A stretch of DNA of 64,000 nucleotides from Piezodorus guildinii (GCA_023052935.1 CM041295.1:166799366-166863365), one strand, 5' to 3'. Counted from the stretch's first letter, positions 48,701 through 57,269 are shown. A program made the numbers and translations. The notes: a model not told the origin generated them from the sequence alone.

Positions 48701-51700
48701 TTTGATTGTTACATTATTTGATATAAAATAAATGCTTCCAATGAAACTCAATTTAATTCTTTCAAATTTATTTTCATTTAAAAATTCCTAATTGATTTTA
48801 ACAAGGGAGGCAATTGAAAGCCCTATGTTACACCAGATTTTTTTCTTGTTCTCTTCCAATACCACAGTAGTTTTGTTGTTTTAATTTTCATTAATTTTTC
48901 AAAATATGGAATCAATGAAAAACACCAACATTATGAGAATATGTTGTCAAACATCGCTCAATTATTTAATTGAGATAACAATAATTTAATAATTCAAGTA
49001 CATAAGCTGATATGAATATCATCAGTCTCTCAAATATATATGTTTCAATATTTTACTATCAAATTAATTAGATTAGAAATGTAACAAAGAGAATACATAC
49101 TCGAGTTAACTGATGCAGTATCTCCACCACTTCTGCTCAATGTTTGGTTGGTATGAGTTCCATCCGAGACAGATTTATATTTAGTGCAAGTCTTTGGAAC
49201 ATTATCACAACATTTTTCATGGCAGCTATAACCGCAGTCAATGCAACGAAGACCAGTCTAGTAGTTACCAATAATTAAGATCAAACATTTCAGATAAATT
49301 ATCATTAAGTACTATACAAACATAAATTACCTTTACAGGACCCCATAAAACATTAGTACAAAAATCACAGTAGGTCGGAGTAGTAAAGTTATGTTTTTCG
49401 AATCTATGAGGATGAGAATAAATAGGTGGAATTGATGGCTGAGTATCAACCATTTTTCCTCTCATTAATATTTCTAAAGTTGATCTTTTATGAAGCAAAC
49501 GTCCATGGGATCGTACAAGTGCAGTACTCAATGATGCATGCCTCTAAAAAAACAAAAATAATGAAATCATTAAAATCTAAATTGATAATAGGGTGGCACT
49601 GTTACAGTCTGTCTACAGCATTGGTTCCCAACATGTGGTCCAAAGAAAATGCCTAGGAGGTCCACGTGAAGTCATTGAAAAATTATTATAAATTACCCTT
49701 ATTAAACATTTTAGTGAAGCCTTGGCTTGAAACAAGAATCACTCATGCATTGCACAAACACATTAAATTGTGTGTGGTAACTAATAGTAAATAGATATCT
49801 ATATTGTATTGATAAATTTTAGTAATCAAGTCACTAAATTGTCAGTAAATTATTTCAATAACAAAACGTTTCTGTAAGTCAGATGCACCTTAATATTAAG
49901 ACACTAATTTGTAATAGCTACATACATTTCAGTAAATATTCAGTAATGTTTAAAGGACTTGTGTGTTCTTCAGATGAAATCAGATGAGGGGTAAAACTGT
50001 AATATATATATATATTATAATATGCTTATATTTAAAAAAAATATTCTTTTAAGAAAAAATCAATTAACACAATATTTACTCATTATAACTCATTTTACTC
50101 TCAGGGTATGGTATGGGTTCTTGACAATCAGGCACAAATGTTTTTACAACTTTTTAATCATAATAATAACTTACATAATAATACAAAAAATATGCAGGCT
50201 AACTATAATTATTCTCCATGTTCAGACAGCAACTCCTACCTCCCCACTCAAAACTGACTATGACCAGATATCTTTCTTCTACCTGGGCTTTTACCTGGGG
50301 TGTCCCTTGCATCCAAAATGGAGGTTATGTTTACAAACATTCAAACTGGAGCTATAAATTTTTATTTTTATTCTATTTTGAATTTAATTGTTAGCCTGCC
50401 TAACATAATATTTAAATAATAAATAAATAAATAATTGTATACTTTATTAAAAAAATGGGTATATTACATTTCTCCCCAATCCTAGGTAAAAAAAAAATAT
50501 TTTGGTAAGAAATATTTTTTTTTCAGTTTATAATTTTTTAAAAAATACTCAATAAACCCATTTAGTTACAATTTGTAAATATTATTAACACCTTAAATAT
50601 AAATAGTTTATATACAATATTACAGCATTTTTATTATTAATATTTTGTTTTTCTTTCACCTTGAAAACTACATACGTACAAACTAAATATACACAAAAGA
50701 AATACACTAAGTCTATATACAATTAAGAACATATTGAAACTAATCTCATCTGCAAAATAAACTATGTAAACAAATTCAGGCGAAAACAGTGAAATATTAA
50801 TATGATAGATTTATTTTCATTAAATACTTAATTTTTACTAACTGATCAATGTTCATAAAATAAAATAATTTAGAAAGAAAAGATTTACATAGTAACAGAA
50901 TAACAATTTAAACATTTATGTTTATCTAGAACCCAATGAGATATGGTTCTGCGTTATTTAAGACTGGGTAATAAAAAGCATGAATAATGAATTTAAAAAA
51001 TAATTAGATCAGCTATTAAAAATTGTATAATCTAAAATTCTAATAATAACATGATATTTACAAAATTTTCCAGTATGGTTCAATCTGAACATTGTTCAGA
51101 CTGCTCATTGTTTAGTTCATCTAACGGAGGGAGTGCTAATCATCCCTTTTGATCCCCTGGAAAAGAATAAAGATTGCCGTGTCCAAAAATAATATGGTGT
51201 TTGATCTTTCCTAACATGGTCCAAGACCATGTAACCATTATAAAATTCATATGTTATAATTTTGATGATGATATTTTTGATTGGCACATCCCTGTATTGA
51301 TTAAATATATTTACATTTGGTAACAAATAATTATTGAAGATGGAGAAATTAATTTTCGGATTATTTAAAATGTTTAACCTATAAAATACCTCCTGTGGTT
51401 TATTTTGTAGACTTAAGGCACTTATTAAAGATTTGAAAGTTAAGCAATTGCTGTCACTGGGTTTCATTTCACAAATTTCCTCTTCTTTGATGTTAACATT
51501 TTGCTTCATATCAATAGAGCTAGTCATTAAGTCCTGGGCCTCTTCAATCATAACATTACAGGGATTAGTTATTAACATAGGTTATACAGTACACATTGGA
51601 GTTAGTGTTTCTGTTTCACACTCTTGGTCAGTAGGATCTTCAGAAGGTACAGTCTTTGAAAGAGGTTCTTCTGTACATTTAGGAGTTACTGTTTCACACT

Positions 51701-54000
51701 CTTGGTCCATAGGTTCTTTATTCTTGTTTTCTTTATCTTCAGTGGAAATTTTTTTCTGGGAATCAATTTTCATTTCTGTTGTAATATTTGTAACAGTTTC
51801 TAATACTTCTGTTCCAAATTTATCGATCTTTTGTTCCAATTTTTCCATCATCATCATCATTTGTTTGAACATTTCTACCTTATCTGAATAACTCTTTGTT
51901 CCTTGGTCCTCCATATTGTTTTCTCACAAATAACACTTAAAAAACTTAGTAAACTATAAATTGTGCACTGATTGTCGTGGTCTTAATATTTAACAAATTA
52001 AGCCACACCTAGTTGGGAGCCAAATAATATAATATTCTTATTCATGAAAAAAATATTCTTTTAAGAAACAATCAATTAATACAATATTTACTCATTATAA
52101 CTCATTTTACTCTCAGGGTATGGTATGGGTTCTTGACAATCAGGCACAAATGTTTTTACAACTTTTTAATCATAATAATACAAACAATATGCAGGCTAAC
52201 TATAATTATTCTCCATGTTCCCAGCTCCCCACTCAAAACTGACTATGACTAGGTATCTTTCTTCTACCTGGGCTTTTACCTGGGGTGTCCCTTGCATCCA
52301 AAATGGAGGTTATGTTTACAAACATTCAAATTGGAGCTATACATTTTTATTTTTATTCTATTTTGAATTTAATTGTTAGCCAATTAAATAAATAATTGTA
52401 TACTTTGTAAAAAAAATGGGTATACTACAATATATATATATATATATATTTTATTATTTATTATTTTTTTTTTTATATTCAATAAACTTAAGGAGTCACA
52501 ATTGTAAAATACTTTTTAACACATTTAACATAAATAGTTAATATACAATATTTCTGCATTTATTTTATATCTAAATTTAAATTTATATTACATATATTAC
52601 AAAAATATAAATCCTAAAGCTATTTATATAAAAACAATTACTCTAACACCATATACAATTAACAGCATTTTACTAGTTAAACCTAAAACATAAACGATAT
52701 ACATAAATGCATAACAATGTTGTATTAAAATTCGTAATAATTACATCAAGGTCCATAAAAATATTAATTTAAAAGGAAATTATCACAAGTCTATACACTA
52801 ACTTTTGTCAATACCCCAAAGATATTGGGTTGTGTCACATGAAATGTCCGTTTTCAAGGTAAAGGATTTTTATTAAAAATATGATATGAAAACAAGACAA
52901 TTTTCTTCGAAGTATTTACCTTCTTTTTCTACACATTTTTTCCAACATGACACCAACTATTTTATCCCCGAACTGAAAAACTCTGAGCTATGAAGTGAAA
53001 CAAAATCTGAAAACGCACTTTTCACTTGATCATCATTTTCAAAAAGTTTTCCTTTGACAAAGTTGTCTAAATTCCTGAACAGGTGGTAATCTGTTGGAGA
53101 CAAGTCGGGAGAATATGGTGGGTGCGGAAGAACTTCGTAGACCAGTTCTTTTAATTTTTGCACGGTATGTTTTGAGACACGGGATCTTGCTGCTGCTCAG
53201 TGAGATCATGAGGTACCCATGTATCCAGCTTTTTTACTTTCCCAATACACTTTAAATGTCTGGAAACGGTAGATGCACTTGCATTTAATTGTGCTGAGAG
53301 TCCTTTAACTGTTTGGTAGGGGTTTCCTTCTACTGTATGTTTGAGGACATCGTTGTCTATTACGGACAGAAGTCTTTCTCGGGGCAAGTTTTCCAAGACG
53401 GTATCCCCAGCTGAAAACTTAGCAAACCAACGGCGAATGGTTGAACAGCCGAGTTTAAATTCTTACAAAAAAATTACTCGAAAATCGCGTTTCCATGTTC
53501 ATATTTGGAGGTATACTAAAAAGTGGGTAATTGATTGGGAAGCTAATGTTTATAATACAAAGGTAGAGGATTAGTAACTGTTTACTTTAAATATGTAATC
53601 ATTCAGAAGAAAACAACAGAGACCTGCAAAATCCTTCATGTATTTCAGAAACTATAAAAACGGACATTTCATGTGAAACAACCCAATATATGATTATGTA
53701 TTGTTTTACAAGAATAGAGAGCAAAACCAAAAAAACAAAACATGGAATATTAACATAAAAACTCAATCCACATGAATTTATTCATGCTAAGGCTTAAGAA
53801 GGCTGGTGTGAAAAAGACCCCTTTTATTTCCATTTGGACGAGATATTAAAAACGAGTGTTTACCTAATTTATTCATGACTTCATAGGGCCCTTCAAAAAG
53901 AGGCATTTACAATTCCTGGTATGGGTACCCTCAATGCCAATTGCCTCAAAAGTAATTCAAACAATAAAAAATTCCTTCTATGGTTAGTGGGTATATATAT

Positions 54001-54058
<58 letters not shown>

Positions 54059-56462
54059 AAATATTTCAGCTTTTGACAATTCCATGTCTTGAACTTAGTG
54101 CCGGATTATTATTAGTAAAATTAAAAATGTCTTTTTTTTTCCTTACAAAATAAAATAAATTTTTATTCACAATTGGAGGAAGAGCCCACCTATTATTTTT
54201 TATATTCATTTACTAGTCTTTCTTGGCTCAATATCACTACTTACTAACTAAATACATTTGTTGCCAATCAAGTTACAACTATTTCGGAAAAACCTTTTTT
54301 AAGGGACTGGTATCATGAACAGTCGCACCATAATGCAGCCAATTAGCTCTTTACTGAAGGACGGTACTTGGTGGAAAGGTCCTGCATAATTAAAACATCC
54401 GATTGAAACCTGGCCAATCTGTAATCATTTTAATAACAATTGTACCGAAGACTTGCTATTGGATTAATATTATAGATAACTTTTCATCGAATATCAAACT
54501 TTTGGGGAGTATTTGCTTAAGTGCTAAGATTCATTGGGAAAGCATGGTTGAATACATAAAAAACAAAACAAATGGGGTGACCATCAGTTACTGAACTCTT
54601 TATTGCCTTAGAAAAAACTATATAAGTGACCCAACGGTTTTACTTCAATACATAATTTTTTAACTCTAACCATAAATCCTCCACTTCAGCAGCTCTATCA
54701 CCCTTTATTGATAGCCAAGGGATTCTCAGGGTGGACAGTCGTCTAACAAACACTCCACTAAAATACGAAAATAAACACCCTATCTTGCTACCTACCAAAG
54801 CTTATCTAAGTATCCTGATCATAGATCAGTACCACGAAACATAACAATATGCAGGTCCAAAACTATTGCCATCACTTCTTTAACATATGTTTTGGATAAT
54901 TAATTAGGTTAATAATAGAAAATTAATTAGGTCTCGAATCCATCAATGTTTTTGGTGCCACCGATTTAGAGTGCAAAATTATAGTCCGAAAAGGGCCAAT
55001 TTACCACCTTCAAGATTTGAACAGGGTAGAGCTTGCATTAATACAGGAGTTGACTTTCTTTACATGCCCATTCCTAAAGAATCAAAGCGTCAGAAGGCAA
55101 ATGTGGAAAGAGCCTATATCTGTTTGTTTGGATGAACACGATGCAATCCACCTCAAAACAAAATTTGACAGTTGGGACACTACTTATACTGAAAGAATCG
55201 GCCTGTATATACTGAAAAGAGCAAAATAGGCCTGCTGATAGGATAATTAAAATCTATCCTGGAAAAAAGAATAGTTCGAGTTGTAAAAGTTAAAAATCCA
55301 AAAAGAGAGTATACATGGGCTGTTTCCAGATTGGCAACACCGCTGCCACAAATATATGCAAACTAATATGATACCACCACCGTAAGTTCTTCTGAACCTT
55401 TGATATTTTCAACGATAATTTGGTGGGTGGTATGAATACTAAAGGCAGAAAAAGTTTTTTGAGGCGGTCATCTATGGGGATAGTATCCCTGGGACGCCCT
55501 GGCGTTGGTTGTCTTGAATGACTACCAGTCTCCCTGTACCTTTTTATGGTCCTTGAAACGGTAGAATAATGAATCCCAAGGCGATTTGCAATGTGATGCA
55601 ATGATTTGCTTTCTTCATAGAGAGTGATGATTCTGACCGAATCATCGTGTCTTAAACGATTCATTGTGAATAAAATTAATTGTTCTAATAAGACTTAAGA
55701 GAAAAGAGAGAACCGACTTAAGGCAAATGAAAGATAAACATGGCTGAAATGAATGAAACAAAATTCCATCGTTTGTTGGTAAAAAGTGAATATAAATGAT
55801 ATGACTAATCCATAATATCTCTCATTAATAAATAATATTACTATAAATATAAAAAAAGTTTGGATTAAGGTCAAAACCAAGAAAATCCTGAGAATTATGG
55901 GTGTTGCAACACTTTTGATGGTGTGTGTGTGTGTGTGTATATATATATATTATTTACTTATTTTTTCTTCTATGCTGGAATAGTGAATGTATTAATTTTG
56001 CTTCTTTTTTTTTTTTAATATCTTTATCTGTTTAATTTATTTTAAATAAAAGTATTGTGATTCTTTGCACAATTTTTTTAATTTGGTCCTTGCCATTGTA
56101 AACTTTTGTTGGAAACCATTGGTCGACAGTATTTACAACAATATAAATAAATTTAATTCTAGTTGTATAAACTAAAATGATTTTAGTATTAATAAATGTG
56201 TAATTCTAAACTAAGAATGATTCACAAATTTATGAGTAAATAGGGGTTAGAATTTATTCATGAATAATTTCATACATCATACATTTTAAAATAATCAGAA
56301 AGAAGAAACCTTACTGTGAGAGAATCAGTTGTGGGCAGTTCTAATTTATCCCAAAGAATTTTCCATTTCTGAGGCAAGTGTCCTAATTCTGTCTCAAGGT
56401 TATGTATTTCTTCTAAAAGATGAGTAAATGCATCAGGAATGCAATGCCTTACATTATCATAA
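32435..56462 (-). CDS. Sbf: Sbf (MTMR5/MTMR13-type SET-binding factor), C-terminal six exons
   Basis: Six exons join in phase on the minus strand: 56315-56462, 49331-49543, 49101-49257, 47323-47529, 32843-32925 and 32435-32527 (stop TGA 32437-32435). All internal borders are AG at acceptors and GT at donors. They encode about 299 residues: an acidic/helical linker, a conserved [11 protein letters not shown] segment, a C1 zinc finger, a short Ser-rich linker and a PH domain ending nine residues or so before the stop. In animals these proteins are DENN-GRAM-pseudophosphatase scaffolds that act with active myotubularins and as Rab exchange factors in endosomal phosphoinositide control. The C1 finger is, as I recall, a feature of the insect proteins. 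Upstream exons are not found here. Two introns (14.4 and 6.8 kb) are filled with transposons. Confidence 0.93.
32843..32925 (-). CDS. Sbf: Sbf exon: PH domain middle
   Basis: Acceptor TTTTTTTAG before 32925 and donor GTAAGT after 32843. With the preceding split base it reads [11 protein letters not shown], a Pro-rich loop and [10 protein letters not shown], the SBF PH-domain segment. It is 14.4 kb from the preceding exon. Confidence 0.93.
33150..33720 (+). pseudogene. RTE-like LINE fragment, RT C-terminal region
   Basis: Frames give [16 protein letters not shown] (RT thumb, YLG motif), then an open frame at 33372-33707 with [38 protein letters not shown] and a final [10 protein letters not shown]. 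This is the C-terminal domain pattern of RTE-type proteins. No 5' domains are present. It differs from the RTE at 18816-29795. Confidence 0.7.
33721..34299. other. Non-coding intron sequence
   Basis: It begins with a GATGATGATGA run at about 33726-33740 that may be the 3' tail of the RTE-like fragment. The rest is unremarkable AT-rich intron. Confidence 0.4.
34300..34881. mobile_element. hAT-like non-autonomous DNA transposon (MITE-like)
   Basis: The right end reads GTTGGAAACCACTGG, the complement of the CCAGTGGTTTCCAAC type of hAT terminus. The left end (GGGGTTCTGCAGATG..GGGGTCC) is more degenerate but its following 100 bp match the left part of the hAT block at 49619 (GTGAAGCCTTGG and flanks). 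There is no transposase frame. The left boundary and flanking 8 bp duplication are not secure. Confidence 0.45.
34890..35465. other. Non-coding intron sequence
   Basis: About 570 bases without a supported gene or named repeat. Confidence 0.4.
35466..35695. repeat. Tandem repeat array, left part (about 189 bp unit)
   Basis: One full unit and part of a second. Each unit starts GACAGAATATC, passes CATTGACCTTGAG, TTCCACAACTTTCGACC, and ends near AATAATGTAAAAT before the next GACAGAATATC at about 35653. The array resumes at 36890. Confidence 0.8.
35994..36036 (-). repeat. 43 bp inverted repeat, arm 1
   Basis: Reverse complement of 36767-36809 with one mismatch. It sits exactly where the RT frame is interrupted. 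Confidence 0.9.
36767..36809 (+). repeat. 43 bp inverted repeat, arm 2
   Basis: Located in the 3' UTR of the CR1-like fragment, directly after the (TA)n tract. Pairs with 35994-36036. Confidence 0.9.
36890..37200. repeat. Tandem repeat array, right part
   Basis: About 1.6 units of the array seen at 35466-35695. It picks up at TTGACCTTGAG where the left part stops at CCAGGAGAACTC. The last unit decays toward 37200. Confidence 0.8.
37201..37860. other. Unassigned interval ahead of the gypsy remnant
   Basis: It has somewhat higher GC than its surroundings and short open stretches on both strands. It could be an older part of the same LTR element, but I see no diagnostic motif. Confidence 0.35.
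37880..38370 (+). pseudogene. Ty3/gypsy-type pol remnant (RNase H region)
   Basis: Across frames it reads [51 protein letters not shown], then [19 protein letters not shown] and a degenerate [21 protein letters not shown]. This is the connection and RNase H part of a gypsy-type polyprotein. No LTRs are recognised nearby. It is heavily mutated. Confidence 0.7.
38680..39938 (+). pseudogene. Jockey-B ORF1 (gag-like), one frameshift
   Basis: The first frame (38680-39267) carries the N-terminal half, including a Jockey-type single-strand-binding fold region ([20 protein letters not shown]). A frameshift at about 39250 moves to the second frame (39258-39938) with two to three zinc knuckles: [27 protein letters not shown] and [16 protein letters not shown] Pro/Gln-rich tail follows. 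Its stop overlaps the start of ORF2 by 11 bp, the usual compact arrangement. It binds element RNA. Similar to, but clearly distinct from, Jockey-A ORF1. Confidence 0.88.
39928..41640 (+). pseudogene. Jockey-B ORF2, 5' part (endonuclease and RT start), nearly intact
   Basis: It starts at the ATG at 39928. The AP-endonuclease domain is full length and open: [55 protein letters not shown] and GSDHLPV near residue 210. A single in-frame TAA at 41110-41112 separates it from the RT part ([48 protein letters not shown]). At 41640 it is cut by the CR1-like insertion, and it continues in the same frame at 45950. Removal of the 4.3 kb insert plus one target copy leaves the frame intact. Confidence 0.88.
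41902..41916. repeat. Target-site duplication, left copy (hairpin copy 2)
   Basis: A 15 bp direct repeat identical to 42195-42209. Confidence 0.85.
41917..42194 (+). mobile_element. Short hairpin insertion, copy 2
   Basis: The 278 bp insert lies in the 3' UTR of the CR1-like element and is flanked by ACTTAAATATAAATG (41902-41916 and 42195-42209). Arms start CTGGAAGGAATTAGTCCGGG and end with its complement. The tail at the right end (GTAATTCTCAACGGTCAACT.., 42167-42194) equals that of copy 1 in reverse. The interior carries a GATGACCCACAAAGGGGG-CCGAAACG motif (42064-42090) and a near copy on the other strand (41991-42017), loosely like a hammerhead-ribozyme core. Confidence 0.75.
42195..42209. 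repeat. Target-site duplication, right copy (hairpin copy 2)
   Basis: A 15 bp direct repeat identical to 41902-41916. Confidence 0.85.
42292..45074 (-). pseudogene. CR1-like element ORF2 (endonuclease and reverse transcriptase)
   Basis: The start region reads [20 protein letters not shown]. The endonuclease follows with a short deletion at IIAVSE that shifts the frame, then [37 protein letters not shown] and [10 protein letters not shown] frameshift is seen at about 44340 and another at about 44212. From there one frame runs through [17 protein letters not shown], a single TGA at about 44024, then the [66 protein letters not shown]. It finishes with the [17 protein letters not shown] terminal motif typical of CR1/L2 groups and a stop at 42292. 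Confidence 0.88.
45315..45899 (-). CDS. CR1-like element ORF1, coiled coil and nucleic-acid-binding domain
   Basis: The frame is open back to the 5' junction at 45941, so the true N-terminus (often a PHD finger in related elements) is missing. A coiled coil of about 45 residues ([20 protein letters not shown] onward) precedes a globular region with [47 protein letters not shown] and a C-terminal [10 protein letters not shown]. This resembles L1-ORF1/baculovirus-FP-like domains of CR1/Daphne/Crack elements. It would chaperone the element RNA. The remaining 190 codons have no lesion. Confidence 0.75.
   Translation of the reverse strand: MKSMEERNRKQDELIERLLTENKNLKSQIKTMEARMNQVEQAQLSHSIEIRGVPLRTGESTEGVVCSVGAALGVKLKAEDFDLVERKRPKGEDPRPPSIVVRFVRQAVRDEMLRLRKVKRDFTTRHLNWDSDDRIYISEEMTAGNRRLYWLARQKKAAGKVKYVWFARGRVRCRREDGSPVMIINQPDDLEGFQ
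45942..46490 (+). pseudogene. Jockey-B ORF2, continuation (RT catalytic core)
   Basis: It resumes after the CR1-like insert with [36 protein letters not shown] and the catalytic [11 protein letters not shown] frameshift near 46340 leads to a [11 protein letters not shown] segment and TYLGLI. The match then ends at about 46480 without thumb or 3' UTR, so the element's 3' end is deleted or displaced. Confidence 0.85.
46825..47090 (+). repeat. tRNA-derived SINE, copy 2
   Basis: The head has GGTGAAGTGGCGAGCATAAC (A-box-like) and a degenerate GAGTTCAAAACC (B-box-like). The body reads CCTTCAGAGGGGATGTAAAA and the end CCCACTGTAGC..GATTAGCCACAGTAG. It shares body and end with copies at 15985-16220 and 48424-48600. 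Confidence 0.65.
47323..47529 (-). CDS. Sbf: Sbf exon: first two thirds of the PH domain
   Basis: Acceptor TTTTAG before 47529 and donor GTATGT after 47323. It reads [20 protein letters not shown], then the RWFVLD core strand and KHQLRYYD, the N-terminal strands of the SBF PH domain. It ends in phase 1 inside an Asp codon. Confidence 0.95.
47530..49100. other. Sbf: Sbf intron
   Basis: A 1.57 kb intron between the C1-end exon and the PH exon. Apart from SINE copy 3 it shows no element. Confidence 0.85.
48424..48600 (+). repeat. tRNA-derived SINE, copy 3 (head missing)
   Basis: Begins CCTTCAGAGGGGATGTAAAA and ends in the shared ACCACTGCAGC..AAGCCATAGTAG segment. About 80% like copy 2 by eye. 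The tRNA-like head is absent. Confidence 0.65.
49101..49257 (-). CDS. Sbf: Sbf exon: second half of the C1 domain and Ser/Thr linker
   Basis: Acceptor CTAG before 49257, donor GTATGT after 49101, ending in phase 1. It reads [20 protein letters not shown], completing the zinc-binding C-x2-C, H-x2-C and C positions of the C1 finger. A Ser/Thr-rich linker toward the PH domain follows. Confidence 0.93.
49331..49543 (-). CDS. Sbf: Sbf exon: [11 protein letters not shown] segment and first half of the C1 domain
   Basis: 71 codons in phase 0 between a TTTTTTTAG acceptor and a GTAATT donor. It starts [15 protein letters not shown] and carries [11 protein letters not shown]. It ends with the start of a C1 domain: H-x-F-x-K-H-N-F..P-T-Y-C-D-F-C and the W-G-P motif. 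Confidence 0.93.
50012..50468 (-). repeat. 3' LTR of the small LTR element
   Basis: Shares CTCAGGGTATGGTATGGGTT, CAGGCACAAATG, ACCTGGGGTGTCCCTTGCAT and other blocks with 52023-52429. It is about 50 bp longer because of extra repeats. The low-coordinate boundary is approximate. Confidence 0.8.
51117..51914 (-). pseudogene. Sole frame of the small LTR element, gag-like, one in-frame stop
   Basis: One frame of 266 codons from the ATG at 51914 to the stop at 51117, broken only by TAA at 51584-51582. The N-terminal third is a coiled coil ([20 protein letters not shown]). An acidic section follows with an imperfect internal repeat ([16 protein letters not shown] and [16 protein letters not shown]), then a hydrophobic C-terminal half. 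I do not recognise a known domain. Position between LTRs suggests Gag. Confidence 0.55.
52003..52022 (-). promoter_or_regulatory. Primer-binding site of the small LTR element
   Basis: The minus strand reads TGGCTCCCAACTAGGTG immediately inside the 5' LTR, close to the tRNA-Lys complement pattern. Confidence 0.55.
52023..52429 (-). repeat. 5' LTR of the small LTR element
   Basis: Partner of 50012-50468. It lies next to the primer-binding site at about 52003-52022. Confidence 0.8.
52825..53686 (-). mobile_element. mariner element with internal deletion (862 bp)
   Basis: Inverted termini starting TTGGGTTGTGTCACATGAAA on the left and TTGGGTTGTTTCACATGAAA (complement) on the right are flanked by TA on both sides (52823-52824 and 53687-53688). 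On the minus strand it codes [31 protein letters not shown] and [15 protein letters not shown]. It then jumps at about 53160 to [20 protein letters not shown]. The deletion removes the first two catalytic Asp of the DD34D triad and keeps the third (TDYHLF). It could only move with a transposase supplied in trans. Confidence 0.9.
53795..53965 (-). pseudogene. Gypsy-type integrase C-terminal remnant
   Basis: The minus strand reads [20 protein letters not shown] and, after a Lys/Arg-rich gap, FHTSLLKP. This is the GPY/F-type C-terminal module of Ty3/gypsy integrases. It is only about 55 codons and isolated from other pol parts. Confidence 0.5.
54010..54052. repeat. (TA)n microsatellite
   Basis: About 20 TA units after a TATGTGTGTA start. 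Confidence 0.95.
54245..55215 (+). pseudogene. BEL/Pao-type pol remnant (RNase H end and integrase)
   Basis: Frames in order give [71 protein letters not shown], then a [25 protein letters not shown] stretch. These are the RNase H end, the pre-integrase GILRV.GRL..HPI(L)LP motif and the start of the integrase core of BEL/Pao polyproteins. Stops and frameshifts are dense. No LTRs were recognised. Confidence 0.65.
55290..55664 (-). pseudogene. Tc1-type transposase remnant (N-terminal DNA-binding part)
   Basis: Starts at 55664 with [20 protein letters not shown], then [20 protein letters not shown] and [14 protein letters not shown], the paired-like helix-turn-helix domain and GRPR linker of Tc1-like transposases. 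A frameshift after IDDRLKK is followed by a short degenerate stretch. The catalytic domain is gone. Confidence 0.75.
55920..55950. repeat. (TG)n(TA)n microsatellite
   Basis: GTGTGTG repeat passing into ATATAT. Confidence 0.9.
56315..56462 (-). CDS. Sbf: Sbf exon: linker after the pseudophosphatase domain
   Basis: Acceptor TTTCAG before 56462 and donor GTAAGG after 56315. The first base completes a split codon. The exon reads [19 protein letters not shown] and continues with [12 protein letters not shown], matching the conserved segment just after the phosphatase-like domain in SBF proteins. It ends in phase 0. Confidence 0.92.
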
Positions 56463-56579
56463 CTGAAAGAAATAAAAAAGTAGTTAACTATCATACAAAC
56501 AAAATATTATTGTATCAAAATAATTTTGATTTTTCACCCAATGCAGTAAAAGAAAAGAATTAATCAGAAAATTATTTTA

Positions 56580-57265
56580 TTAATTCATTCCTTCCTCGAT
56601 ACATGGGATTTAGCATCAGTTCTTTACAGAACTGATACCCTCTGGTACTATAAGTTATTTCTATGGTCTTCTTGGCACTAGCCTTCTTCTTCTTTGAACA
56701 CCGAGGTCGAATTATCCTGGACCTAAAGCTGTCTTCCAGCCATAAATAAAATCATTGTACCATGGGAAGTTTGTTTCACTCACTAATTGAGGAAACTCCT
56801 CCTCTGTGATGAAGAACAGTGGCTCTCATTAGTTTGGCTCTTAGGGCATCAAATGCAGTAAAGGTGCCACATGATCAGCAGTCTCCAGTACTTCACATGT
56901 TGGGGATTGGGGATCGATATCCATTCTAAAACAATGAAGTTTAGCTCGAAACTGCCCATGCCCTGTGAGGAATTGCAATATCATGTAATCTGGGAGGAAC
57001 CATCTGGCTTTCAGACAAGATTTTACGGTGGGAAAATATTTCCAAAGCGAACTCCCTTGTGGTGTATTAATCCACTGTTGGCTCCATTCTTCAATAGTAT
57101 CCTTCCGGATCTTTGTTTTCCATTTTGTGGGTTCTTCCACTATTATTAGGTACCATCCCCGCTAATACCAGCACTGCTTCATGCGACGTCGACCTGTAAG
57201 CCCTTGTGACGTGCAGCAAAGCCATTCTCTGGGTTAAAACCTACCTTTTTCTCTGGCACCGTGTG
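56580..57265 (-). pseudogene. R1-like LINE 3' fragment
   Basis: The minus strand reads RMALLHVTRAYRSTSHEAVL and VLAGMVP (57240-57160), then KWKTKIRKDTIEEWSQQWIN, then a zinc-finger-like region with LTGHGQFRAKLHCFRMDIDP and a final C..ETADHV (57140-56850). These are the RT-to-C-terminus motifs of R1-clade elements. It extends weakly to about 56580. It is a truncated dead copy in the intron upstream of the first visible Sbf exon. Confidence 0.7.
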
Positions 57266-57269
57266 ATGT

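Larger units (their letters stand above)
50012..52429 (-). mobile_element. Small gag-only LTR retrotransposon (2.4 kb)
   Basis: Long direct repeats at about 50012-50468 and 52023-52429 are roughly 90% alike with indels. In minus orientation the LTR starts TGTARTATACCC. The right LTR is followed by TGGCTCCCAACTAGGTG (52022 downward), like the TGGCGCCCAAC primer-binding site for tRNA-Lys. A purine stretch GGATTGGGGAGAAA precedes the left LTR. The only frame is 51914-51117. There is no pol, so it must have been mobilised in trans. Confidence 0.8.
49619..56121. mobile_element. hAT-ended composite block filling one Sbf intron
   Basis: The left end reads CATTGGTTCCCAAC and the right end GTTGGAAACCATTG, so the termini match as inverted repeats at 12 of 14 bases. 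Flanking 8-mers are GTCTACAG (49611-49618) and GTCGACAG (56122-56129), 7 of 8 matching, the duplication length of hAT elements. Between them lie a gag-only LTR element, a mariner, gypsy, BEL/Pao and Tc1 relics. No hAT transposase frame is recognised, so the carrier was probably a non-autonomous hAT. The two ends could also belong to different copies. Confidence 0.5.
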
